Of a DNA stretch of 64,000 nucleotides, positions 45,601 through 58,051 are shown piece after piece. Made by a program: the position numbers and the translations under genes. Origin of the DNA: Akebia trifoliata. Its lineage: Eukaryota > Streptophyta > Magnoliopsida > Ranunculales > Lardizabalaceae. The DNA lies in NCBI GenBank assembly GCA_017979445.1, contig CM030717.1, positions 18,525,288 to 18,589,287 of the forward strand, written 5' to 3'. The number at the start of each line of letters is the position of its first letter. Position 1 is the stretch's first letter. The notes below the pieces were generated by a model. That model worked only from the letters and a program-made list of their open reading frames with translations, did no database searches and was not told the DNA's origin.

Positions 45601-47835
45601 TGCAAACACCCCAATTTGAACGGGCCCCCTACTTGAGAAGACCCAAAAATAATAGTTTTTTAATAAAAATTGACCAACGGGCCTCAAAAGCCCGAATCAC
45701 TAAAATATGACATTTTATCAAAATTGAAAGCCCCTAAGACCCCCTATGGGTCTATTGGGCCCACCCAAAAAGATTTGGTGTACCCCCACCCTCACCGCTC
45801 CACTCCCAAAACCAAAAATATAGATTTTTCAATAAAAATCACCAACGAGAGTCCAATTTGCCAACACGTGGCATTTTGATAAATCCAACTTTTCCAAAAA
45901 CCCCTAAAAGATAAATAAATATAAAATGAGACTTGGGATACCCACCACCTTCCATAACCCTCACCATTCCACCTCCGAATCCGAAAAAATCATAAGTCCG
46001 TTCAAAGCCCACGAACCCTTAACTCTCAAAAGTACATTTTCTCACCTTACCCACCAAACCTAAATTTGATCCCACTCACCTAAACGTCAAAAACTATCCA
46101 CACTCAAAAACCCATTAAAAAATGACCCTAACCAATTCCAAATAACCTAAAATCCTTCTTAAAACCCAATCCCAATCCACCAAAACTCATAAACCATTAT
46201 CCATATCAAACCATATCCATAATCCATAACCCTAACTCACAAACCATTATCCATATCAACCAATCACTCTCTTGATCATCAAATGTGACATATGTCATCA
46301 CCCCATCTCACCTCCCTCATCCCACTACCTATCCCAATAGTTTTTCTCTAAATATCATCTACCCACACATCAACCCATCACATTTTCTCTAAAAGAATCT
46401 ATCTACTCACATCAATCTATCACTCTCCCCTAACCTACCATCATCATTCCTTACAAACCCATACCTCCCTCTAACCTACCATCATCATTCTTATAAACCC
46501 ATACCTCTCCATAACCTACCAACATCATTCCCTATAAACCCATCTCAACAACCTAAACTTACATCACTCCTCTCAAATCAAACACTCCTTCTCTCCCATC
46601 AATTCATATAAACCTTTAATCTCTACACATCTTGGCACATATCCCCATCTCCTTCTCCCTCCTAAAATCTAATTAACCACCCTCTTAAATCAAACACCAC
46701 TCAATCAATCAACCACCCTCTTAAACACCCATCATCTCACCTCACCAAATATTCCACCCAAATGGATTGAGTAAGATCTAAACCATTTGGATCAAAACAC
46801 TACCCATTTAGCTTCATTACACAATTACCCTCCTCTCCATTTTAAATTTCATAGCCTCACCTTCAAAATCAATGCCATTCTCTACTCTCCCAACAATTCA
46901 CCCCACTATATCCATAAAGTAACCCCTAAACATCTATAAATACCCCTCTCCTCTTCCTAAAAATGGTGACCAATTCTCCCACCAAGTCTTACATAAAAAA
47001 AAAAAGAAAAGAAAATCTACTATCAAATTATCTCTATTATCTACTCTCTTCTACTTGACTCTCAACTTTTTCACATTACTCTAAAATACATAGTCATATT
47101 TTACTAAGGACTAAAAAAAAAGACATAAAAGAAGAAAAACAGGCTTCAAGGTGGGACATGCCCCATTCTCTCTCCCTTCTCCATTTCCCCCTTCTACCAC
47201 TCTTCTCACTTCTTTTTAATTTTTCTTTTAGAAAACTTCTAAGATGTGATGTTCCCCCTCTCCTATCTCCAGTAGATCGGACTTCGAATCGGTTGAAAGC
47301 ATAGAGGTTGTAACCACCTACAAAAATAAAATCATTTTAAAATCCTCAAATCGTTTTGTGGCAACAGGCATTCAAATTCTTCTAGACTCATGAGAATGGA
47401 TTCATAATCGAAGCCAACACTTTTCAAAAATATGATTTCAAAGGCTAATATCCATTAGGATCATCTCCTTTGATGAGATGATTCTTACGAGCTAAAGCCA
47501 ATAGTAAATCCTTACTTAGGGTACAAATTATCGATACATGACACTTTATTCTATTTGTAATTTTTTAATCAAAATGACCGAGTTGAGTTGAGGTTACCAC
47601 TACTTGGTGGGGAGAAAAGGGTGCCTAACACCTTTCATTTTCTCTAATCTAACCGCTTATTCCGATCTCAAGGTTAGATTGGTATCTTATCCATCGAGAG
47701 TCACTAAACGCCAAAATGGCAACTTTTCTAAAAATGAATATCGGGTGACCATTCACACCTTTTTCCAAATATGAATGGTGGTGACTCCAATCTTTCGTAG
47801 AAGTGATAATCATGATTGAGAATCACGTATTTACA
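45601..47835 (+). repeat. 5' LTR of element D
   Basis: Starts TGCAAACACCCCAATTT (compare TGTAAACACCCCATTTT in C) and ends TATTTACA directly before the primer site, 2235 bp. A TATAAATA box lies at 46935-46942. The segment near the end (GGTGCCTAACACCTTTCATTTTC) matches the U5 region of C and B (GGTGCCTAACACCTTCCAACCCC). Bases 46201-46740 are nearly free of G. A roughly 41-base unit (TAACCTACCATCATCATTCC ...) is repeated three times at about 46430-46552. Confidence 0.72.
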
Positions 47836-47837
47836 AT

Positions 47838-47853
47838 TTGGCTACTCCACTAG
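47838..47853 (+). promoter_or_regulatory. Primer-binding site of element D, tRNA-Arg type
   Basis: TTGGCTACTCCACTAGGA resembles C's TGGCGACTCCACTGGG with a few changes, located two bases after the LTR end. Confidence 0.6.
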
Positions 47854-50483
47854 GAAAGAAGGCTCTACCTTCATGTCAACTCGACCATTTTGAAAAAAAA
47901 TACAAAATACTTTATTTGCAAGCTAACATTGTTTATTGTGTTTGTTGTTTATTTATTATTTTTTTTACGTATGACATGTAATGTTTACTTACTTATTTTT
48001 TTTATTTGCAAGCTAACATTATTTGTTGTATTTGTTGTGTTTGTTGTCAAGGTGTGTTTCTTTTTCTTTATTTATTTCCTTAGGTGAAAACGAGAAATTC
48101 ATTTTTTCTTTAGTTATTCGATTTTTAGTCATACATATCATCAAAAATAAAAAAATAAAAAAAATAATTTTTTTTTGGATCAAGCCAAAAACCAGAGGTA
48201 ATGTACCTTTAGTTTGGACTAACAAACATAAAAAAGAAAAAAAAAAAAGAAACATTGTTTTGCCAAGTAGACAACAGAACATAAATTGACTATAACTTTC
48301 TACTCCGATCTCTGATTAACTATTATAGTATATTGATTTGGGGTAGAATGGAATTTTCTTTCAAATATGACAAAGTCAACGAGATTTTGATAAGTTAGAA
48401 TCAATTTTTGATTTTGTTTACTATCATTTCTACTAACATTTTTATTCTGTCATTTCCGTGTTTATTTTTTTACCGCACACAGTAGAATTTAAACTGACTA
48501 TAACTTTCTACTCCAATCTTCGATTAACTATTATAGTATATCGATTTGAGGTAGAACAAAATTTTTCTTTCAAATGTGACATAGTCAACAAGATTTTAGT
48601 AAGTCAAAATCAATTTTTGAGTCTATTTACTATCATTTCTATTAATATTTCTGTTCTACTCCTTGTATGGATACAAAATGAGTAAAAGAATATAAAAAAT
48701 TTGTGGCCTAAGCCAAAAACCAGAGGTAATGTGCCTAAAAAAATATTTTTTTTTAACGGCTCATTTTGTTCCTTACGTCAGTTTTGACAACTTTCCTCTT
48801 GGACTTTATTTTTATTTTGAGTTTTTAGGCTTAAAAATGATCAAATGGATTACTATTTCGTTAAACTTAGGGCGTACCGCTCGCCACTTTTTGTTTGATC
48901 AAAATGAAAATTCAAAAGTTCAAAAAAAAAAAAAAACATCTCTCATTCTCAATAATTGTCATTCTATCCTCGAGTCAATATTCGTTAAAGGCTTGATTGT
49001 GTTTGGGTTACTCAAATCGATCCTCGGTTGGACCATAAATAAAAAAAAGAAGTCCTTTTGTTTTAGTTCATTTGTTTTTTTTAAATTAAAAAATTAAAAT
49101 ATTGAAAAAAAAGATTTTTTTTTTTTTGTGATTGGTCGATGCTTAATTATGGATGTGCTATCTTTGTTGATTAATTATTTGAAATACCATGGTCTCTATA
49201 GATATATTTTCAATGTGTTTACTTGATCTTAATGTTGATGTGATGAATTTTATATTCTATGATCTATGTGGCATCCATATATTGATGGTTTGATAGTTTG
49301 ATTTGGTCTTCGGGGCCCAATCATCTGAAAAATGTCCCGAGCACACCCCATCCTATTTACACATACCACTAGCACGTTTACTTTATTGCATTGCACGCTT
49401 GCATGTCCCTAATAGCCAACGTGGCACTAGTGCATGATCCGGTCTCCTCGGAGATGCGACGTCATTTATGAAAACCACAACTCTTCTCATGTACCTTAAG
49501 GTATATAAAACTAGGGCATTAGTATCGTTTGATTTGATAATTCTGAAAGGTACATCGATGTACCCATGCTAGAGCGACCTGAGCCTTTGTCCTATTGTAA
49601 GTCGCACAGTCACATATCCCAATTGCCAACGTAGTACTAGTACATGACCAATTCCCTCACGGGATGCTAAAATCATTTATGAAAGCTACAAGCCTAGACT
49701 CGTACCTATATGGTATATCAAAGTTAGTACCTAAGAGAAATCCTGCCTTGCTATACTATAGTACTAGGGGGATAGACGACGTCTATTTTAGACGAGAGGT
49801 GACTTAAGAGTGCCCTTGTTCAGCATCGTGCACCACCTTTAACTAGGGATTAAATTGGCTATTTTTTACTTTAGAGATTTGAGTTGAAGTATTAGATTAT
49901 GACATATACGGTATATCAAACCAAGTCACCACGTACCATCTGATTGAGTACGTACGAGAGGTATATAGGTGCACTTGGGCAAGGGTAGCCAGATAAATTG
50001 CATTGCACGTGGTATACCTAAAGTCTAGAAACCTCCCCATAGGTCACGACTCTAACTTATCGTGGGTGTTCCCAGGTTGCTCTTTGAAAATAGATATTAC
50101 AAATTGTTGAGATCAGGAAGTTACAGTTTTATCCTCAAGATAATCAAACTATTTGTTTAACCTGATTCAAAGCTATTATATCAATGGGTGGACCAACCTA
50201 ATAAATAATATATTTTAAATATGACAACGATTCATAATGACCCAGTTCATATCAATTAATAATAAGGATGGGCCATAATATTTAAGTCGAAATGGCATTC
50301 AGGTTTTTTTTTTCTCTAATTCGGGTCCTAACCCATTTCAAAAGAAGAAAAATATTTTTCAAAAGATAAGAAAAGGAAAAATGATTTACAAAAGATTTAT
50401 TATTGCAAAAAAAATGACTTATAAAGATATGTTTTGCCTGGACCTTGGAAATATACTGAGATACCATTTTATGTCAACTCAGG
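47854..50483 (+). other. 5' leader of element D
   Basis: Non-coding, with A/T-homopolymer-rich parts that give shadow ORFs on both strands near 47.9-49.1 kb. A roughly 180-base block (start TTGACTATAACTTTCTACTCC) occurs twice at about 48285-48455 and 48495-48665. Bases 49330-50080 match the leader blocks of B and C (GAGATGCGACGTCATTTATGA, AGGTATATAGGTGCACTTGG). Confidence 0.75.
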
Positions 50484-51671
50484 ATGATAGCTTCTGGCAA
50501 TAACCCAATCGACTAGTTGATAAAAACAACCATCACGGGGATGCACACCGTAGAGAAAATCAACTTTGAGAAATTGATGTTGAGATGTGTCTTGTACTTT
50601 CATGAGTTCGAGATAGATTGGAACCTTTTGTGCACTATAGCTGAACGTTGGAACCCTTACTTTAATATCTTCCACCTTGGGCATATGCACTTGTGTCCTA
50701 CTTATGAAGATTATTGTGGCATCATGAGGATATCTACTTCAGGTCCTCTAGTCATGCCTTCAATAAAGATAGGATATTCTGGTGACCTCGCCACAGGCCT
50801 AAACATTTCAAAAGAAGAAGCCAAGGCCCTAGTCTATAACGGGAAATTGGATTTAGTACCTTTATTAAGTCTATACTGCTCCCGCAGTCATCTCATCAAT
50901 GTAAAACCAGAAGCCTGGGGAGCTACTAGAGACTACCGGTTGTGTTTAAGAATCTTATCCCAATACATACTAACCTCCAAAAGTGATGGTCAAACTGTCC
51001 CTGAATCCTTCATATACATAACTTCCTAACTCTAAAAAAAATCAAACCTTGTACCACTCATTCTAGTTGAAACCTTCTCAGGTCTAAATGCCATAAAAAA
51101 TGGTGAGGGAAGTGGTTTCAAAGGAAACCCTCACCTACTTTATATGTGGCTTTGTAACCTTCTTAAAATTAAAAATATTCCTTCAACCCTCGATTACAGG
51201 CCAAAACACTTTTTCAAAAGAAACATGTTAGTGCGTCACAACTCAATCAAGGCTTGGAGCAAATGGTTGGATTCTCACCTTGCCCGTCATATTGGTTTAA
51301 GATGCCCTTGGTGGATGGTTGACTACCTTGTTCTAGGTACCAAAGAATCATATTATATCCATTTGATCGGACTGGAGGAAACATCTTTTTACAAACCTGA
51401 CTTGATCTTAGAACAGTACGGAATGCCTATAGAGTTTTCGCTGCCTCAACATAAAGATTTCGTTCCTCCCGAACCATTGATTGAAAAGTTAGTACACCTC
51501 ATTAAGAAGGCTTGGAACAAGTGCACCTTAGGATATCCAGATGGACCAGCAGAGTTCAAAAAGCCAATCGTTAGAACCAAGAAAAGCAAACCTAATTGCC
51601 CTAGCAATCCTGATGACGATCAAAACAAAGTCAAGCGTCCATGTAAAAAAAAATTAGAAAGTTGTTATTAA
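50484..51671 (+). pseudogene. ORF1 of element D (DUF7745-like, TAT/Ogre-specific)
   Basis: 396 codons in one frame from ATG 50484, with only three in-frame stops: TAG at 50514-50516 and TAA at 51027-51029 and 51033-51035. Landmarks: LYFHEFEIDWNLLCTIAER, HLGHMHLCPTYEDYCGIMRI, GYSGDLATGLNISKEEAKAL, KHFFKRNMLVRHNSIKAWSK, and a basic Lys-rich C-terminus. It is collinear with B's ORF1 over its full length at high similarity. The region between the last two stops and 51144 still reads as ORF1. The function is unknown; the coding pattern and conservation between copies suggest that it was once a selected protein of the element. No membrane segment or signal peptide is evident. Confidence 0.82.
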
Positions 51672-51844
51672 AAGAAAATCTTATTTGTTAATAATTTTCA
51701 ATAGTTCAATAAAATTATTTTCATTTATTTTCTTTGTGAATAATCATTGCATAAATGAATTATTTAATGGGTTTGTGTAAAAAATTCAATAAAATCTCAA
51801 GACTCACTAAAATATTATCAAGGGGGTAACACTGAAATTGATAA

Positions 51845-52090
51845 TCCACCTCAAATGGGTCCACGACCCATATCCGTTAAAAAAACAAGTCCATGACCCA
51901 TATCGCTTCAAATGGATCCACGACCCATATCTACTTCCAAATGGGCCACAACCCATATCCACTTCTAAATGAGCCATGACCCATATCCGCTTCAAATATG
52001 GGTCCACGACCCCTATCCATTTCAAAATGGGTCCACGACCCATGCCCACTTCTAAATGGGTCCACGACCCATACCCACGACCTGCATCCA
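51845..52090. repeat. Tandem array of a ~30-base GGGTCCACGACCCATAT unit
   Basis: About eight copies of AAATGGGTCCACGACCCATA plus a short TCCGCTTC-type spacer, with period near 30 bases. GGGTC...GACCC within each unit is a small palindrome, so each copy could fold. It begins exactly where similarity of D to B ends. Confidence 0.85.
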
Positions 52091-52430
52091 TTTTGAACCA
52101 TAATTCATATGTGACCCATCAAGATCAATAATCAAACAATCAATTCAAACGAATCCATTTATTTTTCCAACAAATTAGATTTTAAAAATTTTTCTAAAAA
52201 CACCAATTGTAATTATTGATCAAAATCGATGCCAAAGCATGATCTTGCCCTGTTAATACGAAGGGGATAGACAACGCCTATTTAAGGAAATGACGTTATT
52301 TAAGAGTGCCCCATGCGTCACCTCTTCTTTGGGGATCTGACTGGCCAGCCTTGATTTCAGATAATTGAATTAGGGCTAACAAAAAAAGATGTTTTTCCAA
52401 CTCAACTTGTTTCAATTAATCTACTTTTAC
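52091..52430 (+). mobile_element. TAT leader fragment
   Basis: GATCTTGCCCTG ... GGGGATAGACAACGCC ... TTGGGGATCTGACTGGC follows the order of C's leader at 57265-57395. Both ends are cut. Confidence 0.55.
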
Positions 52431-52431
52431 A

Positions 52432-52645
52432 AAATGTCATACCGACTCCGTGTCTATGCCAGCTCCGTGCTAATGTAATTACTTTTTCAAAAAGTTTTAC
52501 CGACTCTGTGTCGATCTCCATACTAATAAAATTATTTTTTCAAAATATTTTACTGACTCCGTGTAAATGATAGCCCTGTGCTGATGTAATTCTTTTTTCA
52601 AAAATATTTTACTGACTCCGTGTCGATGCTAGCTCCGTGCTGAAG
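52432..52645. repeat. Tandem repeat next to the 5' LTR of element C
   Basis: Four copies, period roughly 55-65 bases, of a unit containing TTTTACCGACTCCGTGTCGAT, GCTAGCTCCGTGCTGATGTAA and TTTTTTCAAAA. The last copy ends in the TGAAG that precedes C. Confidence 0.8.
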
Positions 52646-54314
52646 TGTAAACACCCCATTTTTGCACTCGCCTGATTAATCAACTCATCAATCCGATTGC
52701 AACAGTTTCCAATGATGGATGTTTATTCCAATGCTTTATTATGTTACTAGATATATTTCAAAAATCCGGATGAGGTATCTCGAACTGACAAAACTGTAGA
52801 AACCGCACTACGATAGGAAAATATAACCCCAAAAACTTAGAAATCATCATTTTCAGATAAAAAGAAGTTTCACGATAAAAATCACTAAAAAACGATCAAA
52901 TTATCAAAATACCTTTAACCTTAAAATATCCCTAGAGCCTACGTTACGCTTAGGAAAATTCATTCAAACACATAAAATAATAAATCGAAATCAAATAAAT
53001 CATTTCGTCAATTTTCATAGAATCCAACAAAATTATTTCCATTGAATTCCTTACGAAAAATCGATTATAAAACATCCTGGAATATTGAAAAACGACTTAA
53101 AATGCAAAAAGTCCTTTCCGAGGGTAAAACGGTAATTTTATAATTTTTATAATTAAAAATTTTGAAATTAATAAATAAAATATTAAATAATTAAAGTGAA
53201 ATATTAATAAAATTAATTTAAAATTTTAAACCAAAAAAATCGATCAATCAAGCTCTCAGGCAAAATTGTTGAGGGTTGCCAAGATATTTATTCAATGACC
53301 CCTCTATTTGGGGGTCCAAAGAATTAAAGATATAATAGAGGGGGGTTCTCCAAAAAATTAAATTCAATCAAGTAAGACTAAAGTCAAGATATTAAAGTTA
53401 ATCAAGTAAGACTAAAGTCAAAATTAAAGTCACTCAAATAAGACTAAAGTCAAGATATTAAAGTCAATCAAGTAAGACTAAAGTCAAAATCTTAAAGTCA
53501 ATCAAATAAGTCCAAAAGTCAAAAGCCTAGTAGAGTTCTAATTAAATAATAATTCTATTTAACAATCCTAATTAAATAATAACTCTACTTAATAGAATTC
53601 TAACTAAAATATAACTCTACCTAAAACAATTCTAATTAAAATATAACTCTAACTAAAAAAATTATAATTAAACTTTAATTCTATCTAAACAAACACTTAA
53701 AAAATCTATAAATAGGGGTCCCTACACCTTATTTTCGTATCAAATAATAACCCTAAGAGAAGTAGGTCAAAAAACTTCCCTAGCCTCCCATAAACCCTAA
53801 TTTTGAAGTCCCAACCCCTTACCTAATACCCATACTTTGATTTTAGCCTGAAAGACACCTAGAAGTCCTTCAAAAACACCTCAAAATCTATAAAAAAAAT
53901 TCAAAGAATCTGGATATAAGAAAGTGATACCTTGCCTTGGAGATCAGAAATCAGATCTAGAGACAGAACGAAGTAAGGAGTATGGTACAAGGAGCGATTT
54001 TATCAGATCTGAGGGAATAGAATTATTGCGTTTAAAGGTAAAATTTCTTTTATTTTTTTTCTATCTAGGTTTTTTGTTAGCAATGTAGTTTTATTTGGGA
54101 TAAGTAGAGACCGGTATTGGCCGGGCGGGTTGGTGCCTAACACCTTCCAACCCCGTAATGTGATCCCCGGACTCAGTTTTTCTTTAGTAGATTAGTCGTT
54201 TTTATCTGTTTCGAGTCTATATTCGGTTCCTAGATCGTAATAACTAGGTGGCGACTCCCAAACCTCAAAGGTCAAAAGTGGATCCGCGCACTAAGCGGAT
54301 CAAGGGCGCTTTCA
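52646..54314 (+). repeat. 5' LTR of element C
   Basis: 1669 bp, TGTAAACACCCC to GGGCGCTTTCA. A TATAAATAG box is at 53707-53715. Upstream lie direct repeats of about 27-30 bases (AATCAAGTAAGACTAAAGTC) at about 53365-53515 and an A/T-rich repeat (TCTAATTAAATAATAACTCTA) at about 53530-53690. These correspond to repeats in B's LTR. It lacks about 70 bases present in the 3' LTR at about 63503-63572. Confidence 0.93.
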
Positions 54315-54315
54315 G

Positions 54316-54331
54316 TGGCGACTCCACTGGG
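54316..54331 (+). promoter_or_regulatory. Primer-binding site of element C, tRNA-Arg
   Basis: TGGCGACTCCACTGGG one base after the LTR end is complementary, with about one mismatch, to the 3' end of plant tRNA-Arg(ACG) as I recall it. TAT/Ogre elements use tRNA-Arg. Confidence 0.82.
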
Positions 54332-57300
54332 AATTTTTGAGGATCAAACTAGAAAAACCCCAAGTATGGGAACATTGCTATTTAGACCTATTTATTTTAT
54401 TTTGTTTTGTTTATTTTCTAGTTTGTTTGATTCGTTTATTTATTTATTTATTTATTTTCTTTGGATTGTGTTACATTCTCTTGGTATGATTTGGATTAAG
54501 TTTTGAGCATGTTATTGTGGAATATTATTCGATTTAGGGTCATTTGGGATGATCCTAAATAATGCAGGATTACCCAAAATAATGCAGGATATCGGGAGGT
54601 TAAAGATATGAAAATGAGAATAGTTGATAGCCCATTTTTATTTGGGATATCTTTTATTAGCCTCTATTAACATCATTTGGTTTGATTTTGAGCACTTTGA
54701 TTTGGTATATTATCCTTGTGATTTAATCAAGTTCATTTAGGATGGCCCTAAATAATGTGAGATTTCAAGATGAAAGGTTTTATTGAGGATAGGATAGTGG
54801 TTGTTGGATCACGAAGTTTATTTAAAATTTTTTTTTTAAAACAAAAAAAATGTTTTATTTTTTTTATGTCGATCTACCTTTTGGGGATAGTACTTTCTTT
54901 TTCAAGTTTTCGTTATTTTTTTTTCGAGTGTCGATTTGTATTTTGAAAAAAAAAATTGAGGTGTCAAACTGTCTTTTGGCAGTAATACGTTTTTTTTTTT
55001 AAAGAAGAAAGTTTTTTATGGGAGCGTATGACACCAAGCAAGTAAAAAAGAAATTAAAAAAAAAAAAAATAAGGGTATTTTCTTTTTGTGTTTTTGCCGG
55101 CAGTAGCCCAATTTTTTTTTTTTGGGTGCTGTTAGTAAAAATAGCTCTTTCATTTTTGGCAAATCCTTTTAATCTTTTTTTTTTTTAAAGAGAAAAAACC
55201 TGTCTTCTTCCCAACTCCATCGTCTCTAACAGAGAGACTGCCGTTTTCATCATCTCTACCAGAGAGACCGTCGTCCCAAATCGTTGTTTACCCAACTTCA
55301 TCGTTTCTCTCGAACAGATCGGTTTCATCCTCACGTGCCGATCGGTTTAAGAACCAGGAAATTGTTGATCTCTCCTAATGGAGAGACATGGAGCTTCAAA
55401 TCAATAGCCCCTTTGAACTCTTTTCGCTTTAAAACGACTTTCCTTTCGTCTATCGAAGCAAGAGTTCAAGGTTGCTGGTTTTGATCGGCAGTAGATTTAA
55501 GATTCGAATTAGAGGGGTAAGATTTTTTTTTAAAAAGAGAGTAAAAGAAAAAAAAACAATGACCCAACCTGCTACAAATTCTTGAAATTTTTTGTGAGAA
55601 TCTAAAAGATGTGACGATTTCCTTTCTGTTAGTTGTAATCGACCGAGTCACCAAAAATCCCTTTTCTCTGATTCCTAAACGAAGAAAGCTAATGTCTGAT
55701 CTTGAACAGTGAGAACGTGCTTCGTACGATCGCAATCCTGAGATGAAGAGATGAAAATTTTTGTTAAGATTGCGTGATTAAAGGGAAGGTCAAAATTTCT
55801 TTTTCAAAAAAAAAAAGGTTTTGATTGGATTAAAAGCAATTGTGAGATCGTCCATAGTTCCTAATCTGACTTGAAAGAAATACCCTCGATTTCGAAAAGG
55901 TTTTTCTTGTTCGGATTTAATTGATTACAGGAGAAGGATATCAGTGGGTTTGTAAAATGCTTGGGTGCTCGGTTTTTGGCTGTCATCAACAAATTGAAGG
56001 TTTTAGAATTTCAACAGTGCTAATAATATTCCTCTTGTGGTACTCAAACATTGATGCAGCAAGGTTTCAAAATAGTGAAGAAAATGTACATGCATAAATT
56101 TGTTTTTAAAAAAAATACAATAAAATAAATAAATAAATAACAAAGTATAAGAAGGTAGGACTATTGGCTGCCCTCTCCATGGCCGAAGAACTATCTCTTT
56201 ATTGGCACACCAATTATTATCCATAACATTGAAACTTTGCTTTGATTCCAAAAGTATAATTGGTATGGTAATAGAATACTTATTTGTTTATTTATTTTTT
56301 TTAGAAGTTTTTTTTTAATTTTGTTTTATCAGTAATAATTTTCGTCTTTATTTTGGAAATCGATTTAAAAAAAAAAAAAAGAGTTGCTTGGCAAAACAAC
56401 AAAAAAATCAATTAGTTTAAAAATTCTTTTAAAATTTTTTCAAAATCATGTTTTTTAAAAAAAAAAAAAAAAGGAAAATAAAATTTTTCTTTCCAATTTG
56501 TTAAGAAGAATCATTGTTTTTTTTTTTCAATAACCATCATTTTATCCTCAATTTAATGTTCATTGAAACCCCAATTCGTTTAGGGTCACACAAAAGCAAC
56601 CCTTGATTGGACCACATAAAAATTATGCCTATTGCATTGTTTGGATTTGATTAATCGTTATATGCTATATTCGGTGACTTGCCATAATTGATGTATGCAT
56701 GAGATGTGCGTATTTTAATAGAACCATATGAATGGTTTTTAATCTTTCCTGCTCATTGTATGCATTTATTTGTATGGTGTAATACCTTTGCGTGTATGCT
56801 TTAATTAAACCCATGAATTGATTTGTTTGAAAAGACCCCGGGCACACCTCACATGTTTGCACACACCACTAGCATGTTTATTGCTTTGCACGTTTGCATG
56901 TCCCATATAACCAACGTGGCATTAGTACGTGGCCCAGTATCTTCGGAGATGCGATGTCATTCATGAAAACCACAACTCCAGTTGTACCTTAGGGTATATC
57001 AAGCTGGGGCATCAATACCGTCTGATCAGGTGACTCTGAAAGGTATATCGATGTACCCAGGCTGGAGCGACCTGAGCCTTTGACCTATTGTAAGTCACAC
57101 AGTCACATGTCCCGTTTGACAACGTAGTACTAGTACGTGGTCGGTCCCCTCGTGAGATGCCAAACCATTTATGAAAGCTACAACTCTTGACTCGTACCCA
57201 TAGGCATATCAAAGATTATCCAAGTACATCAATTACACTTCTTGGTCAAAACCAGTGCCTAAGCGAGATCCTGCCCCGCTATACCCTACTGTATGAGGGG

Positions 57301-58051
57301 GATAGACTACGTCTATTCTAGACGAGAGGTATTTAAGTGGGCCCTTGCTTAGCATCGTGCACCACCTCTCAACTGGGGATCAAACTGGCTGTTTTTAGTT
57401 TTAGAAAAGTGAGTTGAAGTTTTAGATTATCACATATACAGTATATCAAACCAAGTCACCACATACCGTCTGATTGAGTACGCTCGAGAGGTATATAGGT
57501 ATACTTGGGCAAGGGTGGCCAGATAAATTGCATTGCACATAGTAAACCTAGAGTCTAGAAGCCTTCCTATAGCCCATGACCTGAACTGACTATCAGTGTT
57601 CCCGGGTTGCTCTATTTAATCCAACCAACAGGTAAGTGGGTGGACTGATCCAGACTGTTCAAACTAAATCCACTATATCGGTCTTACCCAATTGATAAAA
57701 TGTACCGATCAATTTGAACCAATTAAACTAGTTGGCCCAATTGACAAATGGATCAAACTGATCAATACCAAATCAGTTGGACTAATTGGTTTCACTTTTA
57801 AAGATCTAGACCATTTTGTATAGAAAATTCGATCTTAAGATCAAATTAATTTGTTTGATCAAAGGTTCAATCCAAATTAGGGGTAGACCCGTGTTTAACA
57901 TTTCTTATTTTCTTGGTCATCATAGACTTATAGTGCATTTAGATTCAATATTTCCCACTGGACTTGGGCTATTCTATATCAAAACTTTAATCATGTGGTT
58001 AAGAGTCAAACCTTTAGAGTCAATGGTTAACCTTAGTTTACTTCCAATCAA
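54332..58051 (+). other. 5' leader of element C, including a block of foreign character
   Basis: Non-coding. 56840-57600 matches leader blocks of B and D and itself contains a duplicated sub-block. About 57640-57780 has short repeats of the GATCAATTTGAACCAATT kind. 55190-56270 has no counterpart in D and resembles ordinary plant gene sequence rather than retroelement leader (CT-rich start, GT/AG-like edges). No ORF1 lies between leader and gag. Confidence 0.65.

Larger units (their letters stand above)
45601..51840 (+). mobile_element. Element D: older TAT/Ogre element, truncated after ORF1
   Basis: Contains a 5' LTR, a tRNA-Arg-like primer site, a long leader with a duplicated block, and an ORF1 homologous to B's. 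After ORF1 the sequence follows B up to the CAAGGGGGTAACACTGAAATTGA block near 51820, just before gag would start, and then changes to an unrelated tandem array. Gag, pol and the 3' LTR are absent. LTR start and primer site are more divergent than those of C, so D represents an older or different subfamily. Confidence 0.78.

Noticed and set aside
47890..49100. Several ORFs of 65-122 codons on both strands in D's leader
   Set aside because: Homopolymer-driven, rich in Phe/Ile/Lys, overlapping on opposite strands, no known motif.
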